Shown piece after piece: positions 11,127 to 22,830 of a stretch of 64,000 nucleotides of DNA. Positions within the stretch are counted from its first letter, which is position 1; each line of letters opens with the position of its first letter. This stretch comes from Sesamum alatum (Eukaryota; Streptophyta; Magnoliopsida; Lamiales; Pedaliaceae), in NCBI GenBank assembly GCA_034509735.1, contig JACGWO010000005.1, positions 27,646,383-27,710,382 on the forward strand. The letters are read 5' to 3'. The notes below the pieces were generated by a model. It was not told where the DNA came from. It did not search any database and saw nothing but the letters and a program-made list of their open reading frames with translations. Made by a program: the position numbers and the translations under genes.

Positions 11127-13814
11127 TTAGGCACTATGGAAAAGCTGATTTTTTTCCTTCAAAGTGGCACACAGGTTCTTCTTGCGCTCTTTCAAATCCA
11201 AAAGCTCCTTCTCAACACGTTTCAACTCGTCCGTAGTGGATTGGACCTTGGAAGCTCCCCCACTTTCTTTAGCACGGGCCTCTTGAAGACGATCGTTGGC
11301 TTCCTTCAACTTCCGGTCGAAAAGATCTTTGGATAACCTTTCAGAAGACGACCTCGCCTCATCATAAGCAGCAACCTTGGCAAACAATGCATTCATTGAT
11401 TCTTCCACGTTTGAGATATCAAAATTCTAAAAACTCTTCATAGACTCAAGAACGAAGTAAACGTCGTCTTCGATTGATGAGATGAAATCAATTGGGGTGT
11501 TTGATATCTTCACGAGAAGATCACTCCACAGCTTCTGAAGGAACTCCTTTTGATGATTAAGAAAGAACCTTTCGCCTTCAAATACCGACACAGCGGCTGG
11601 GCAGGAGGGTTATTTCCTCTTAAGCCCCATTCCAAGAGGACAAGTCGTAGCCAATAAAGTCGACGCTTGACTGTCTTGAGAAGTTTCATCATCTTCAACG
11701 GCTAAGACCTCAGCTTCGAGCTATGATGACGCATCAGCCAAAGTTAGAAACAAGAGAGAATCTTATCACCAAAAAAAAAAGAAGAGGGATAAGAAAAAAA
11801 TAACCTCCTTGACAAAGTTCAACATCGATGGTCCATGACTTGAGCCTTCATCAACAACGTCGATGTTTATTGGTTTCGAGTCCCTTTTCGGCCTCTTCCA
11901 ATGACGATCAGGGTTGCTACTCCCACCTACTTCCAAGGAACGAGGAGCACTTCACTTCTTATTTACTTCAAAGGGTTCAACCACTTGAGAATTTCGCTTG
12001 GGAGAGGAAATAGCCGGCTCACAAGGTTGATCTTGGGCGACTCTTTCACCGCACTGCTTGCCTTTTGAAGAAGCTTGACTTGGGCCCAAAGCAAGTAACT
12101 TCGTCACGTTTTCTTCAAAGTAGCCATCGTGAACTCCAAGCCACCACCTTTTGTACGCCTTGGAGGAGAACTTCTTCATATTTGGGGGCATGGGAGGGAA
12201 CACCACCTTTTCCATAGTCTTGGACAGAACGCACATGCGCCAATAACGGATTCCACCCTCTAAAGAAGCTTCGCGAACATCTTGCGAAAGAATCCCCGGC
12301 ACTTCTTGGAAGAAACCAAATTAACAACTAAATCGATGAGGGGTATAGGGCTCAACAACGAAATGATCGCCTTGCCGCAAAGGAAGGTAGTTCGAACGGA
12401 CGGCCATGAAATAGATTTCTTCAGATTCTTTGGCATGCCCGTCGTCTGTGAATAAAAAATCTTTGTCCCTCACAATCATGTTGTAAGTCCAAGAAATAAA
12501 GTCGCCTCTGTGTAGCCGCTTTCTCGCCTCTTGCGGATCGTAGTACTTTGTGCCTCCTTCGCCTGAAAAGAGCGTCATCTTGGGCCCACGAACGCTTTGC
12601 ACAAGTTGATAGTGAGTCTTGAAATAATAAGCTATCCAACTATAAACAAAATGAATCGGAAATGGAGAGTGTACGCGAGTTGGCCTTGGGGAGCCAGAAA
12701 TCTTATTCAAACCTCTGTAAATACTAGCCAAGACAGGAACTGCAAGACCAATCCTTCGACCGGCTGCCATAGCACTTGTCACCTTGAAAACACTTGGGCG
12801 TATTGAACCGACATCTTGAGTGGGAAGGACAAAAGTACAAAGCCAACACGCCAAGTACGCCGCCAAGAATGTCTCTTCTTTTGAACTCCCTTCAATACCA
12901 AGCCTCGAGAACAATGCCTCGTCCGCCGTGAACCACTTGCCATGTACCCCAACGGTCCCGGAGGGGTTATGAGTTGACTTAGGATGAACGGCCTTCTTCT
13001 CTTTACGTGGAGGAGGCTCTCAGTATTTCGTCGCCCTTCTAAGCCAAAACTTGACCCATTTGTCAATAGGAACTTGAGAGGAATGGCCATCTTTATTACT
13101 CTTTCGAAGCAAATGGTAGGCGTGGAGTAGGAACTTGCAAGAACGAGGCACAAGTCTCCGCCCTGTCTCGTCAACCCCGTTAAGCTCCTTGGCATTTGGA
13201 ACAACTTCTTCATAAAGAAGTCCCGCCATAGGAAGTCCGGAAAGGGTGTGCACGTCCCACAACGAAATAGACAATTCTCCAAAGGACGTCAGAAGAGTGT
13301 TGGTAGATGGGCACCACACTTCGCAAAACGCCTTGATGATATCGGAATTGCAGTCGTAGGTAAATAGTGAGGCATATACGGCATCATATACTTGGGCCGC
13401 GACTAGCTTGTCTTTGCACCGGCTAAGTACGTCTTCCGTCCACTCCCAAAATCCTTTGATGAAGCGGAACTCGCCGGCAAAGTGAACGTTGTCGCCCCAC
13501 TTGGCTTTCCCTTCAATGATGCTGCGGCCCAATATCGGTAGAGAGCTTGGTTCGTCAGAACAACGGTGATGAGTCGCTTGTAGAGACCACGCCTTGGAAG
13601 TCTTGCTCAATGAGACTTCTCGAGACCATTGTTCCGTGTGAAGTGGAGTCGTCAACCTTGGCCATTGCTTCGCATACCGTCCAATGAGAGGTGTGTGAGT
13701 CGTCAAAACTGTCCCTTTCTCCACGGGTTGACTTTCATCGTCAAGAATTACTAAGTTTTGTTGACCGGAGGAAAACGACTCGTCTTTGAAGTAAACCATG
13801 TTACAACCTACCAA
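11127..13814 (-). pseudogene. antisense plant mobile domain (PMD / 'aminotransferase-like') ORF inside the gypsy element
   Basis: Read on the minus strand from an ATG at 13,814. The PMD fold is recognised by 'FCEVWCPSTNTLLTSFGELS', 'SISLWDVHTLSGLPMAG' and 'LLYEEVVP' (about 13,190-13,340) and continues in other frames as 'FLAAYLACWLCTFVLPTQ' and 'RIGLAVPVLASIYRGLNKI' (about 12,690-12,870). The C-terminal part (about 11,130-11,405) is a charged coiled coil rich in E, K, L and R. The frame shifts near 13,020 and 12,320 and has stops between 11,410 and 11,950. Antisense PMD-type ORFs are known as extra genes of Tat-lineage elements, and PMD is also found in host MAIN/MAIL1 proteins (family knowledge). 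What the protein does for the element is not known. It lies between integrase and the 3' LTR, transcribed against the rest if expressed. Confidence 0.8.
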
Positions 13815-13841
13815 GCACGGGCAAACAGTTCAATTGAGTTT

Positions 13842-13864
13842 AAAAAAAAAAAAAAAAAAAAAAA
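13842..13864 (+). repeat. poly-A run of 23 bases
   Basis: Immediately upstream (on the minus strand) of the antisense ORF start. Probably a slippage-prone simple repeat. Confidence 0.9.
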
Positions 13865-15264
13865 CTCAAATAAACCAAGGAAAAAAATGTTTGAGGAGAT
13901 TACAAGCTCTTCAAAAATATTTGACAACTCTAAATCAATATGGTCATCCCAAGTATTTACCCGAGCTTATTCGACGGATTAATTATTGCACCCAAATCAG
14001 GACGGATAACAAATTTCTACTTGGATTTAAATCAATATTGGACAAATTTGACAATATTTGATGTATTTGACAATATTGGACTTAAATCAATATTTGACAA
14101 GTCCAAATCAATACCGATAACAAATTTGTCAAATTTCACTTGGATTTAAATCAAGCAAAGTGAATTTATTTGGATAACAAAGTTGACATAATAGCTTTCA
14201 AATTGGAATTAGGCACTGTCAGGGGAAATCATATGTCAGTAAAATAAATCTCCTATAATTGAAGCAGAGCAATACAACTGAAGTGTACAGAATTGAACCT
14301 CATGATTTAATTGAAGTAGTGCAAGTTTGATTCGAATAGTGTAGTCGAAATAATCATGAGCTATTGGTCAAATACTCTCGTACATACGTCCCAAAATCGA
14401 GAATCAAGATTGTGAAGGAAAAGTTTTGATGCTAGAACTAAGCAATAATTCATACAAAACCACAAAAGCATATCAACAATCTTCAATCAAAGCAAGCAAG
14501 AAACTGAATAAACAAAGGGTCGAGCACGAACAACCTTGTCATTCTTGTACACGATGAGCAAAAAAAAAATTAAATGTCAAGCTGGAAATATTACCGTGAC
14601 AAGCGGGTTGAAATTCAAGAAGGAATTGAAGTTGAAGTCTCGTCGCCGAGCCGAAAGCTTCTCAACGAACTGAAAATTCTGAAAAAAAAAATTTCATTGA
14701 GGCATTACGACAAACAGTGTGTGGGCATACCAGAAAATAGAAGAACGAAAAAATATTCGGCTATTGGAACATACCTCAAAAATCCCAAATTAACATTGTC
14801 GTATTCGAGCAGATCTAAGCTCCTTATATAGGTATCAATTTTAGATTTCTAGTTCGAATAAATAAGGTGGTCTACAGTCCCAATTGCAATCAAATTCGAA
14901 TAGCCTAATTCTGGTGGAATTGGAACACTTACCAATTTCGTCACCTACCAGAATTTTAACCAATTTAGATGCCTTTTACAAATCAAAAGCCAAGGAGGAT
15001 TCAGATTTTACATTCTGTATGCTACTTCAATTTTCCGAAAGATGACGGCTTCGACCAGCGAAATGGGCATTGTTTGATTGCTCTGAAAAGATTTTCTCAT
15101 GTTTGAACAAGAAAAAAAGATCTTGTGTGGACTTATTAATAAAGCCCAAATATCAAACAAATATATTATGGGCCCAAATTGGCCCATTCAAATTCGATTT
15201 ATATTTTCGCGACTCATTCACTTTGAAAATTATATTTCCAAGCATATACTCGTGAACGAGTTTT
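13865..15264. other. 3' non-coding region of the gypsy element
   Basis: About 1.4 kb without a supported gene. 13,990-14,160 holds degenerate repeats of 'TTTAAATCAATATT' and 'GACAATATTTGA'-like words. If the antisense ORF is expressed, its promoter should lie here, but I see no clear TATA box at a fixed distance. Confidence 0.5.
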
Positions 15265-15275
15265 GAGGGGGCATT
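15265..15275 (+). promoter_or_regulatory. polypurine tract
   Basis: GAGGGGGCATT directly before the 3' LTR. It would prime plus-strand DNA synthesis in the replication cycle of the element. Confidence 0.75.
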
Positions 15276-16201
15276 TGTAGATAAATTATTTTTGCGCCCA
15301 ATCAAATGACGACAAGTGGAAAATATATATTATTTATCAATTATATTCTATTTTTCTATTTATAATTTGGAATTTACCAAATTAATTCTAAATATAAATA
15401 GTTAAATTAATTGATATTTAATATATATTTCGCCATCAAATCAACGGTCGACACGTGTCAAATTGAGGTGTTCCGGCCAATCAAATCAAAGGCAAATATT
15501 TCTCATATTATCTCTTTAAAAAAAATACAAAATCAAAGAGATAATATTGAAATTGACCAATCATGTCTTCCCAAATATTTAATATATTTATCTCTTTAAA
15601 TTAAAATAAAGGGATAATACAAAATAAGTGTTCAAGTTCACCATAACTTTATCTCTTTGACAGCTATATAAAGGGGTCATGGGAACTCATTCAAAACACA
15701 CACATACAATTGAAGAGAGCATTCAAGAAGTCCTGAAATCCTCTCAACCAAATCAAGGAAGATACACGGTGTTCTAGGCAAGATTCAAGGCGTTCGTCGC
15801 GGAGATCGTCCAAAGTCAAGCGTTCGATTCGACAAGAAGTCTGAAGACCGGCGATTAACGTTATCAAGACAGAAGTCCATCTTGGCGGAAATCAAAGTCT
15901 CAAATCCACCAAGAACATCCCAAATTCAAGTCAAGAATTGTCAAGTTTATAGCGGTTGATCCGGGAACAGTCAACGACCCTGCGAATTAACGTTATTCAA
16001 AGTCAAAGTCAACATCAAAGGAGATCAAACGTCACAGTTTCACCTCCGAAGTTGCCGAAGTCAAAGATCACATTCTTGAAGAGAAGAATCAGAGGTTTCA
16101 AGCAGAGATTTCGCACCCACAAAATACTCAATTCAATTCAAGAATTTATTTGTAATATTTTCGTATTTCGTTAAATTCACGAACACGAAAATCTGTTTAC
16201 A
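15276..16201 (+). repeat. 3' LTR of the gypsy element
   Basis: 926 bp, TGTAGAT...TTTACA, TATA box at 15,665-15,672. It differs from the 5' LTR by scattered transitions and 1-2 base indels. Confidence 0.93.
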
Positions 16202-16660
16202 CACGGTATTTTTTTAATTATTGATAAATTATATAAGTACAAGAGTTTTGCCAATTTTACCTCTTATTAGTGGAATATTCCATACACTTTAATTAGATTA
16301 TGTTAAAACTTAACGGTCAAGAACTAATGAGGAACTAATGAAAAGGTTTGACATTTAAACAAATATTAGTTACAAACACAGTAATAAATATGGGGGATTA
16401 TGACAATGTTGACAAACATCCCGCATCAATTGCAGAAAAAAGACTAAGTTCCAAAAACTTTCCTCCTAGCATTTTCAAAGACGTCTACTTCAACCAAAAT
16501 AAATAATATATCGTGTAATAAAATATCGATCACATCGCAAGTCAAATCATGTAGGATAACAAATTAGACTTGCCAAACTAGTAGGGTTCGGCCATATCTC
16601 CTCTTAAAAATTTATTATTACTACATAGATTCCATTCGTTACAGTGCTTGAGATCAGGCA
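16202..16660. repeat. Duplicated block, unit 1, right part
   Basis: Continues the block interrupted at 3,121. It starts with the right CACGG duplication and matches 18,881-19,345 ('ACGGTCAAGAACTAATGAGG', 'GACGTCTACTTCA', 'GCCAAACTAGTAGGGTTC'). Part of it recurs at 36,135-36,350 and 36,595-36,615. Confidence 0.85.
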
Positions 16661-16666
16661 TCCATA

Positions 16667-17500
16667 TCTATACTAATTATAAAAAGAAACCTTCTTTTGT
16701 GTCTAATGTAGAAGTTATTTATGGATTTTTACAACAATTGCCCTTTGTTTCTTTTAAAATACATTTGCTAATTTCTTTCTACAAGATCAATTAATTATTT
16801 GTAGAGGACAAAAAAGAAAATTCATCATCTTATTGGTAGTTCTTATACCAAATTTACAAACTACCAAATATACCCTCTTGCCATAAGCACCCATGTTCTC
16901 CACCAACTTTTTGTTTTCTTTCTTTTTTTTTTCTCTACAAAAACCCAATTAAAAATATAAACCTTTCTCACAAACTAATATGTTATATATTTTCAATAAT
17001 TTGGTCTTAATAAGAAACATGTAATTAATATGACCTTTATTTTTTTTCCTTTTATGCAATTATATATATACATATATATTTTCTCATAGGCCATTGATTT
17101 TCGTTTTTATACGTAAAGATCAAAGACGAAAAGCACAAAAGCTAAAATATTTAATGTTACCACATATATGTTTCATATATAATTGAATTTTCCTACATAT
17201 TGCAGACTTGGTTTTTTTAATTGTCAACATTTCTATCAAATAGTAAGTGAATTTATTAATTTCAATTTGTATTTATTTTATCCAATGTATGAAACATGAA
17301 TTCTCATTTTGAAATTAATTAGGAATTTCGGTATGAGATCAATACACTCGGGTCGATGATATCGAATTTCTGTAAACACATTTTATTTTAATCCAAACAT
17401 ATGTGGAATATTGATTTTTTTTCAAATCAAAATTATCATATAATCATGTATTTATAACATGTTAAAATAAATATTAATAATCTCAAGAAGGCATCTAATG

Positions 17501-17533
<33 letters not shown>
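16667..17533 (+). mobile_element. Helitron-like fragment, same family as 1,138-2,580
   Basis: Starts TCTATACTAATTATAAAAAG after A. The first ~200 bp parallel 1,138 onwards. No 3' hairpin with CTRR is seen before the next Helitron-like start at 17,534, so its tail is missing or displaced by the next insertion. The rest is AT-rich with a (TA)n run at about 17,498-17,534. Confidence 0.4.
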
Positions 17534-17534
<1 letters not shown>

Positions 17535-18326
17535 ATACTATTATAAAAGAAAAAATTATTTTTTTCTAATAAATGGTGGTTATGTCATACTTTTACCACT
17601 TCTTTCAAATTTTGGCGTCCAAAATAAATCTGAATTTTAAGTTCAAAAAGTGTATTTATTAGGATTTTCAAAGATAAAAATAAAAATAACCACAAAATAA
17701 TGTAGTTCTCATACCAAAATAATGTTGATTCAATTTTGCCCCACTACATGTTACAAAATTATGTGTAGATTTGTAACTAAATAAAAACTGCACACACATG
17801 TAGTACATTAATAAAATACCATAAGAAAAAAGGAAAAAAAAAAGAAAAGAAAACCAAGTCGTGGTTGTACTATTTTTATTTTAATTAAATCTGTTAAAAA
17901 AAATCAAAACTCCTTCATTTTTTATCCTTGAAAATTCTAATAAATATAATTATTCAATTTAAAATTCAGTTTTATTTTAGAGGGCAAAATTTTGAAAAAA
18001 CATGTGATAGAAATATAAGATAACAATCATTTATTAAAGAAAAATAACTTTTTATTCTATAATAGTATAAATAGATTACTCTCATTTATTAAGTGTTTTT
18101 GTAAATTAATTTTATAAAGTACTTATTTAATTATTTTGCATAATATTATTTTAGATCACACAATTAACAAATATGTGGTTAATGATCTACTAACTTTGAT
18201 CTAAAATAGATCAATATACAAAAAATGACCAAAGTATGCAATATAAACACACTGATTAATATATATATATATATATATATTTTATGTTTTTATTTATTCA
18301 CGCATTGCGTGTGTGTGGAGTGCTAG
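17534..18326 (+). mobile_element. Helitron-like non-autonomous element
   Basis: Begins TATACTATTATAAAAG. It ends with a perfect short hairpin CACGCATTGCGTG (18,299-18,311), then GTGTGGAGTGCTAG before T. Hairpin plus CTAG-T is the classic Helitron 3' end. No ORF inside. Confidence 0.6.
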
Positions 18327-18605
18327 TACTATTATAAAAGAAAATCTTTTGGCATACCAACTTTTGAATGCCCAAATTTACCCTTTATATCTTTTTTTTC
18401 TTTAAAAAAATTATTGGTCCGAAAGTAATCTTATAATTTTCCTCTCAACCCACTACTCCACGTTTCTCTCACCTCACTCCATGTCTTTTTTTTTTTTTTT
18501 TATCTTACTAACTGCTTTTTTCTCATTCCTTCATTTTTTTTCTTTTCATCTCACACCATAATTCTTTTCTATATACTCGTGGAGACCGTGTGCAACGACG
18601 ACTAG
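18327..18605 (+). mobile_element. Small Helitron-like segment, copy 2
   Basis: Copy of 2,581-2,851; ends ACGACTAG before T. It follows the previous element head to tail with no spacer. Confidence 0.45.
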
Positions 18606-19350
18606 TATATATATAAATTACCTCTCAGAAACATGAAAATATTTATTTCACTAAAGCTAGTTGAAATTTTGTCCAACTATTAATAGTTGCAGTTCCGCTA
18701 ACACATTATGAATTAAGTTTGAGTTCAACATATTTATGTGTATCTAACACGTAAATATGTGGTTTAGGGGGTAAAAAATTAAATTTATTTATTTTTTGAA
18801 TGATTAGTAGTGGTTTTCTTTTTCTTTTTTTGGTAATATTTCCCTTTTTTGTTGAGTTATAAAAAAATATTATTGGAGTACACGGTATTTTTTTAATTAT
18901 TGATAAATTATTAAAGTACAAGAGTTTGTCAATTTTACCTCTTATTAGTGGAATATTACATCCACTTTAATTAAATTATATTAAAACTTAACGGTCAAGA
19001 ACTGAGGAACTAATGAAAAGGTTTGACATTTAAACAAATATTAGTTACAAACACAGTAATGAATATGGGGGATAATGACAATGTTGACAAACATCCCACA
19101 TCAATTGCAGATAAAAGACTTGAATGGTCGTAAGTTCCAAAAACTTCCCTCCCTAGCATTTTCAAAGACGTCTACTTCAGCCAAAATGAATAATATATCG
19201 TGTAATAAAATATTGATCACATCGCAAACCGAATTATATAGGATAACAAATTAGACTCGCCAAACTAGTAGGGTTCAGCCATACCTCCTTTTAAAATTTA
19301 TTATTACTACATAGATTCCATTCATTATAGTGCTTGAGATCAGGCTTAAA
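18606..19350. repeat. Duplicated block, unit 2 (carries the empty gypsy target site)
   Basis: Matches 2,852-3,121 joined to 16,202-16,660. At 18,876-18,895 it reads straight through 'GTACACGGTATTTTTTTAAT' with a single CACGG, which is the pre-insertion state of the gypsy target. No gene. Confidence 0.85.
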
Positions 19351-19393
19351 TTAACATGGGAACAAAATCTAGATCCACATGGAACAATTTAAA

Positions 19394-19644
19394 GGGTTAA
19401 ATGTAATTTGCCTCCCTGTGTTAACCATAAAGAGCAATTAACCCCTGTGAAAAAATAATTAGCAATTTACCCCTTGTGTTATTCAAAATGCAGCAAATAA
19501 CCCTCTCACAGGGTGGGTTTTGCTTTGTTTTTAAGGGGTTTTTTGCTCCATTTTTTAAAATACAGAGGATAAATTGCTATTTATTTTTTCACATGGGTTA
19601 TTTTGCACATTTGCATATCACAATGGAGTAATTGCATTTTTCCC
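19394..19644. mobile_element. 251-bp MITE with long TIRs and 9-bp target duplication (MULE type)
   Basis: The arms of about 80 bp are inverted: GGGTTAAATG at the left and its imperfect reverse complement at the right (…ATTGCATTTTTCC). Both contain 'GTGAAAAAATAA.TAGCAATTTA'. Flanks CAATTTAAA (19,385-19,393) and CAATCTAAA (19,645-19,653) are a 9-bp duplication with one change. Copy B at about 36,655 lacks the insert. A 9-bp duplication is typical of Mutator-like elements. Confidence 0.8.
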
Positions 19645-19767
19645 CAATCTAAACATAGTTAATTACTTTAATTAAAGTACGAACTGAATTAGCTTACCCT
19701 ATATCATCGTCTGCCTTTCCACTATATTCTTATTTTCAGTTTTTAATTTTTAAAACAGTAATTAATG

Positions 19768-19927
19768 TTTGGGTTGCTAGGGACAATAATAAAGCTGCCC
19801 ACAATCTTGCTCGTTGTGCTTGCAATGGGCAGACTCAACACCTTTATCTTCCTCAAAATGTAATATCAGCTATTTAGGCTGTTCTTTATTCTACTTAGCA
19901 ATAAAATGGATGTTTACCCTAAAAAAA
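19768..19927 (+). mobile_element. 5'-truncated LINE tail
   Basis: 160 bp whose + frame reads 'RDNNKAAHNLARCACNGQT', the C-terminal end of an RNase H-like domain of plant LINE-type reverse transcriptases, then a stop and an A-rich tail. GTAATTAATG stands on both sides (19,758-19,767 and 19,928-19,937), a target duplication of the length LINEs make. Copy B at about 36,795 has no insert. Confidence 0.75.
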
Positions 19928-21385
19928 GGTAATTAATGAAAATATATTTATTTATATGGTTAGTTACATTTAGACCATCTCTGAAAATACAAAATTGAAA
20001 ATACATATTTCATACTGAAAATTGAAAATAAAAACACAGACAGATAGGCCGGGGCTTGGAAGCAACTTAGCTTGGAACTACGAGAGGATCTATGACTGAG
20101 CTTATAAACTATTCAAAATATTTTATAAATTGTTTGAAAGTTTAAAAATTGTATAAAACTGTTTGGAATTTTATTATTAATAAATATATAAAATTTTAAA
20201 ATTAGATGTTTAGGGTCATATAAGCTTTTTATTAAAAAAAGAGTAAGTTTGATTCATATTTTTTTATAAGATTTTTTGGACGTTCTAATTTTAATATCAA
20301 AGAGGCAAAAACACCTCTATTATTTTTTTGGTATTTAACTTTTACCCTTTATATAATTGACGTTTTTTTTTCCACCATGCAGAAATATCTGTTTATATGA
20401 TTCTAACGATTTGATGGTTTTTTGGGGTCATTATTTTACAATATAAGGAGCTTATTACACCAGACATCTTAACATCTTATAAGCTCCGACATCTTATTTA
20501 TCCAAATACTTTATGAACTTATACATAAAAAAATTAATTGAAAACATATCTTTAACTCCTAAGTTTTTGAATTTTTTTAAATAAGCTCATACACCGTCTA
20601 ATACAATTGAAACTATAATACAAATAATGAACAAAAGCAACGTAGCAAGAAAATAAAAATATACATATTTATCAATATTCATAGACCGATTAATTAAAAA
20701 GTAAACTTTTTTTAGGCAAATGATCAGGTCAAAATCTTTAATGATAAAGGGTCATAATCACGAATGAGTTCGAATTTTACGAATATCAGTGTTTAGTTTA
20801 CATTATAGTAATTCTTATATTTACAAGTTTATGTTGTGGAAACTTCAATTGAAAATTACATATGACTTAAAAGATGTTTGAACAAGTTTATAATTTTTTA
20901 AAAGTATTCTGTAAAGTATTTGAAATTTGATAAAATGTTCCAAAGTTTTTGGTAATTTTTTTATAGAATAAAGTTGATAAAATAAGAAAATAAGAACCTC
21001 CTTAAACAACGAGGAGGTCCTACTCCTAACTTATATTTCTTAAAATCATAATAAATACCTTCAATTTTATTCATATAAATCACAAAATCAGAAGCTGAGA
21101 TATAACTTCTTCTTCTTCTCCACAATTATTTTTTACTTAATTACTTAACTTTAGTTGTAAATAATCTAATAATTACATGCTTACCACAATCTTTTTATTG
21201 TTTGGAGTTGGAATTACTCGAACGATGAAATTAAATTGATTAAATTTTTCAATTTTGCGAAAATAAAAACACAATCCGTATGATTTAATTTCCTTCTGAC
21301 CTCTTTAATTTCTGTGTGATGTAAAAAGTAGATTATATAATTTTATCTGATATTCATGAAAAACAATTAAAAATATATACATGGT

Positions 21386-22269
21386 TGTAGAAATAACAAT
21401 TACAGTTGAAAAAGATACAAAATATCTTCAGGTTGAGGCACGGATATCTTGCTCTATTTAAAGAGATTCAAGCCCACTGTAGTAAAATATTCTCACCGGT
21501 CCAGTAGTATCACTGTTGATTTGTCACCTCCAGGATACAACAGTTCGACAACGTCGTATGACTCTAGCACACTAGACAAGTCGTAGAGTCCAAAGCTCCA
21601 CCAAAAAGAACACCCTCCTTCAACTAATATAACTCTTTCTCTTATAGGATTATTACATGCACTACAAGGAAATAGCTTTAATAGCAAGAAAAAAAAATTA
21701 TTGTTGAAATCGGCATCGAGCTAATTAGCAAGTAAAGTTCTCGTTGCTAATCTACACAACATAATATATATTCTAAACAATTCGTTGTTAAATTTGTTAG
21801 CAAGTAAATTTTCGTTGCTAAATTTATTAGCAAGTAAAATTCTTGTATGAAATAATGCATTAGCAACAAAAATTTTACTTGTTAATTAGCTCGACGCTGA
21901 TTTTTTTTCGTTGCTATTGAGTGTTTTTCTTGTAGTGATGTAGAAATATTGTATATGTGTATGTATATGAACAAGGTAGAAAGGTGCCCTTTTATAGATG
22001 TAGAAGTCATCCACTATTTTAATCTGAATTAGTGGATAATAATGTTATATGTTACAAGAGATAATGGAGATAAATGAGTATAAAGTGGGTATAAAGGGTG
22101 TATGAATATGGTATAGTAGTGGGGTGATGATATTGAAGAGAATTGTTATAAATATTATGACCATAAACATCCACCAATACCACTAACCTCAAAATCAATG
22201 AAGGAAAATGAAGTGGCATAGGTTATAATTTAAATATTAAAATGTGACAATATGGAATATATACTAACA
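21386..22269 (-). repeat. Probable 3' LTR of the minus-strand copia element
   Basis: On the + strand it reads TGTAGAAATAACA...ATACTAACA (TG...CA). Immediately to the right is 'ATCCCTCACCATTTT', which on the minus strand is a purine-rich AAAATGGTGAGGGAT, the expected polypurine tract before a 3' LTR. Without the nested 278-bp MITE the LTR would be about 606 bp. No matching 5' LTR is found in the window, so this rests on end motifs and position only. Confidence 0.5.
21660..21937. mobile_element. 278-bp CACTA-type MITE
   Basis: Ends CACTACAAGGAAATAGC and …TTTTTCTTGTAGTG (inverted), flanked by ATG on both sides (21,657-21,659 and 21,938-21,940). CACTA ends plus a 3-bp duplication define the superfamily. 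The interior repeats 'TTAGCAAGTAAA' and 'CGTTGCTAA' and can fold back. No coding sequence. Confidence 0.88.
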
Positions 22270-22830
22270 ATCCCTCACCATTTTAATATTAAAATTAAAG
22301 AGAGTATATTAGTTGAAGGGAGACTATTAGGCATAATGAAGGTGTGTTCTGCATTGAACCTCCACTTAGTGGAACAGTAACCTTTGCTCCAAAGTCAGTA
22401 GCGGTTTCAGACTTGAACTATGACTGCTTAGAGGAAATAAAGTATCACTGCACATACATAACATTCAAGGTGTTAATATGAGCTTTAATAGCCAACACAT
22501 TATACACCTGTGTCATCCCGATTTTCATAAGTGTTTTTGAGAACAAGCCCAATTCTCATAGGCAGCGGCCTACTTCCACGCTCATATAGGTGAAACCTGT
22601 CAAGGGCTCCTGTAACTCTGACACCCCACTCATTCGAGCTACAGATTTTCATTAAGAGTTAATAAACTCAACCTCCACAAATTGTTACAGGATAAATTCA
22701 CTCACATCATAGGGATAAAAAAAAATTAAAATAAGATAGTGCATTTCAAAACAAGCCATCATATGATTCGTTTTTCTCATTTAACCTGGTTATAGGATCT
22801 CCATTCCCCAGGTTAGGTTTCCTCATACAT
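22270..22830 (-). other. 3' untranslated part of the copia element
   Basis: Between the copia reading frame and its probable 3' LTR. No ORF is supported on either strand. Confidence 0.45.

Larger units (their letters stand above)
3122..16201 (+). mobile_element. Ty3/gypsy LTR retrotransposon, Tat-like, complete but decayed
   Basis: 13,080-bp element bounded by two direct 926-bp LTRs (TG...CA) and flanked by CACGG on both sides (3,117-3,121 and 16,202-16,206). Order inside: primer binding site, gag, protease, RT, RNase H, a second RNase H, integrase, then an antisense plant-mobile-domain ORF and a long 3' untranslated region. Integrase after RNase H defines Ty3/gypsy. The second RNase H and the antisense ORF point to the Tat lineage (family knowledge). 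The LTRs differ at about 45 positions by eye (about 95% identity), implying an insertion of very roughly one to two million years at commonly used plant rates. gag, RNase H and integrase carry stops and frameshifts, so the copy is not autonomous. The same target site exists unoccupied at 18,881-18,885. Confidence 0.93.
19070..21270. repeat. Segmental duplication, copy A
   Basis: Same orientation as 36,135-40,122. Shared landmarks: 'ACAAAATCTAG', 'GGCTTGGAAGCAACT' (about 20,054 and 38,203), 'AGGAGCTTATTACACCA' (about 20,447 and 38,611) and 'TTTTTATTGTTTGGAGTTGG'. Copy A carries a MITE and a LINE tail absent from copy B; copy B carries two other insertions. No supported gene lies in 19,930-21,385. 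Confidence 0.85.

Noticed and set aside
13758..14149. Three overlapping + strand ORFs after the poly-A run
   Set aside because: Low-complexity lysine-rich frames from the poly-A and repeated ATTTGACAA words; no domain.
20715..20800. SINE head ('GAGTTCGAATTTTACG') in copy A and its partner at about 38,960 in copy B
   Set aside because: The B-box match is partial, there is no A box and no boundary; both are simply the two copies of the segmental duplication.
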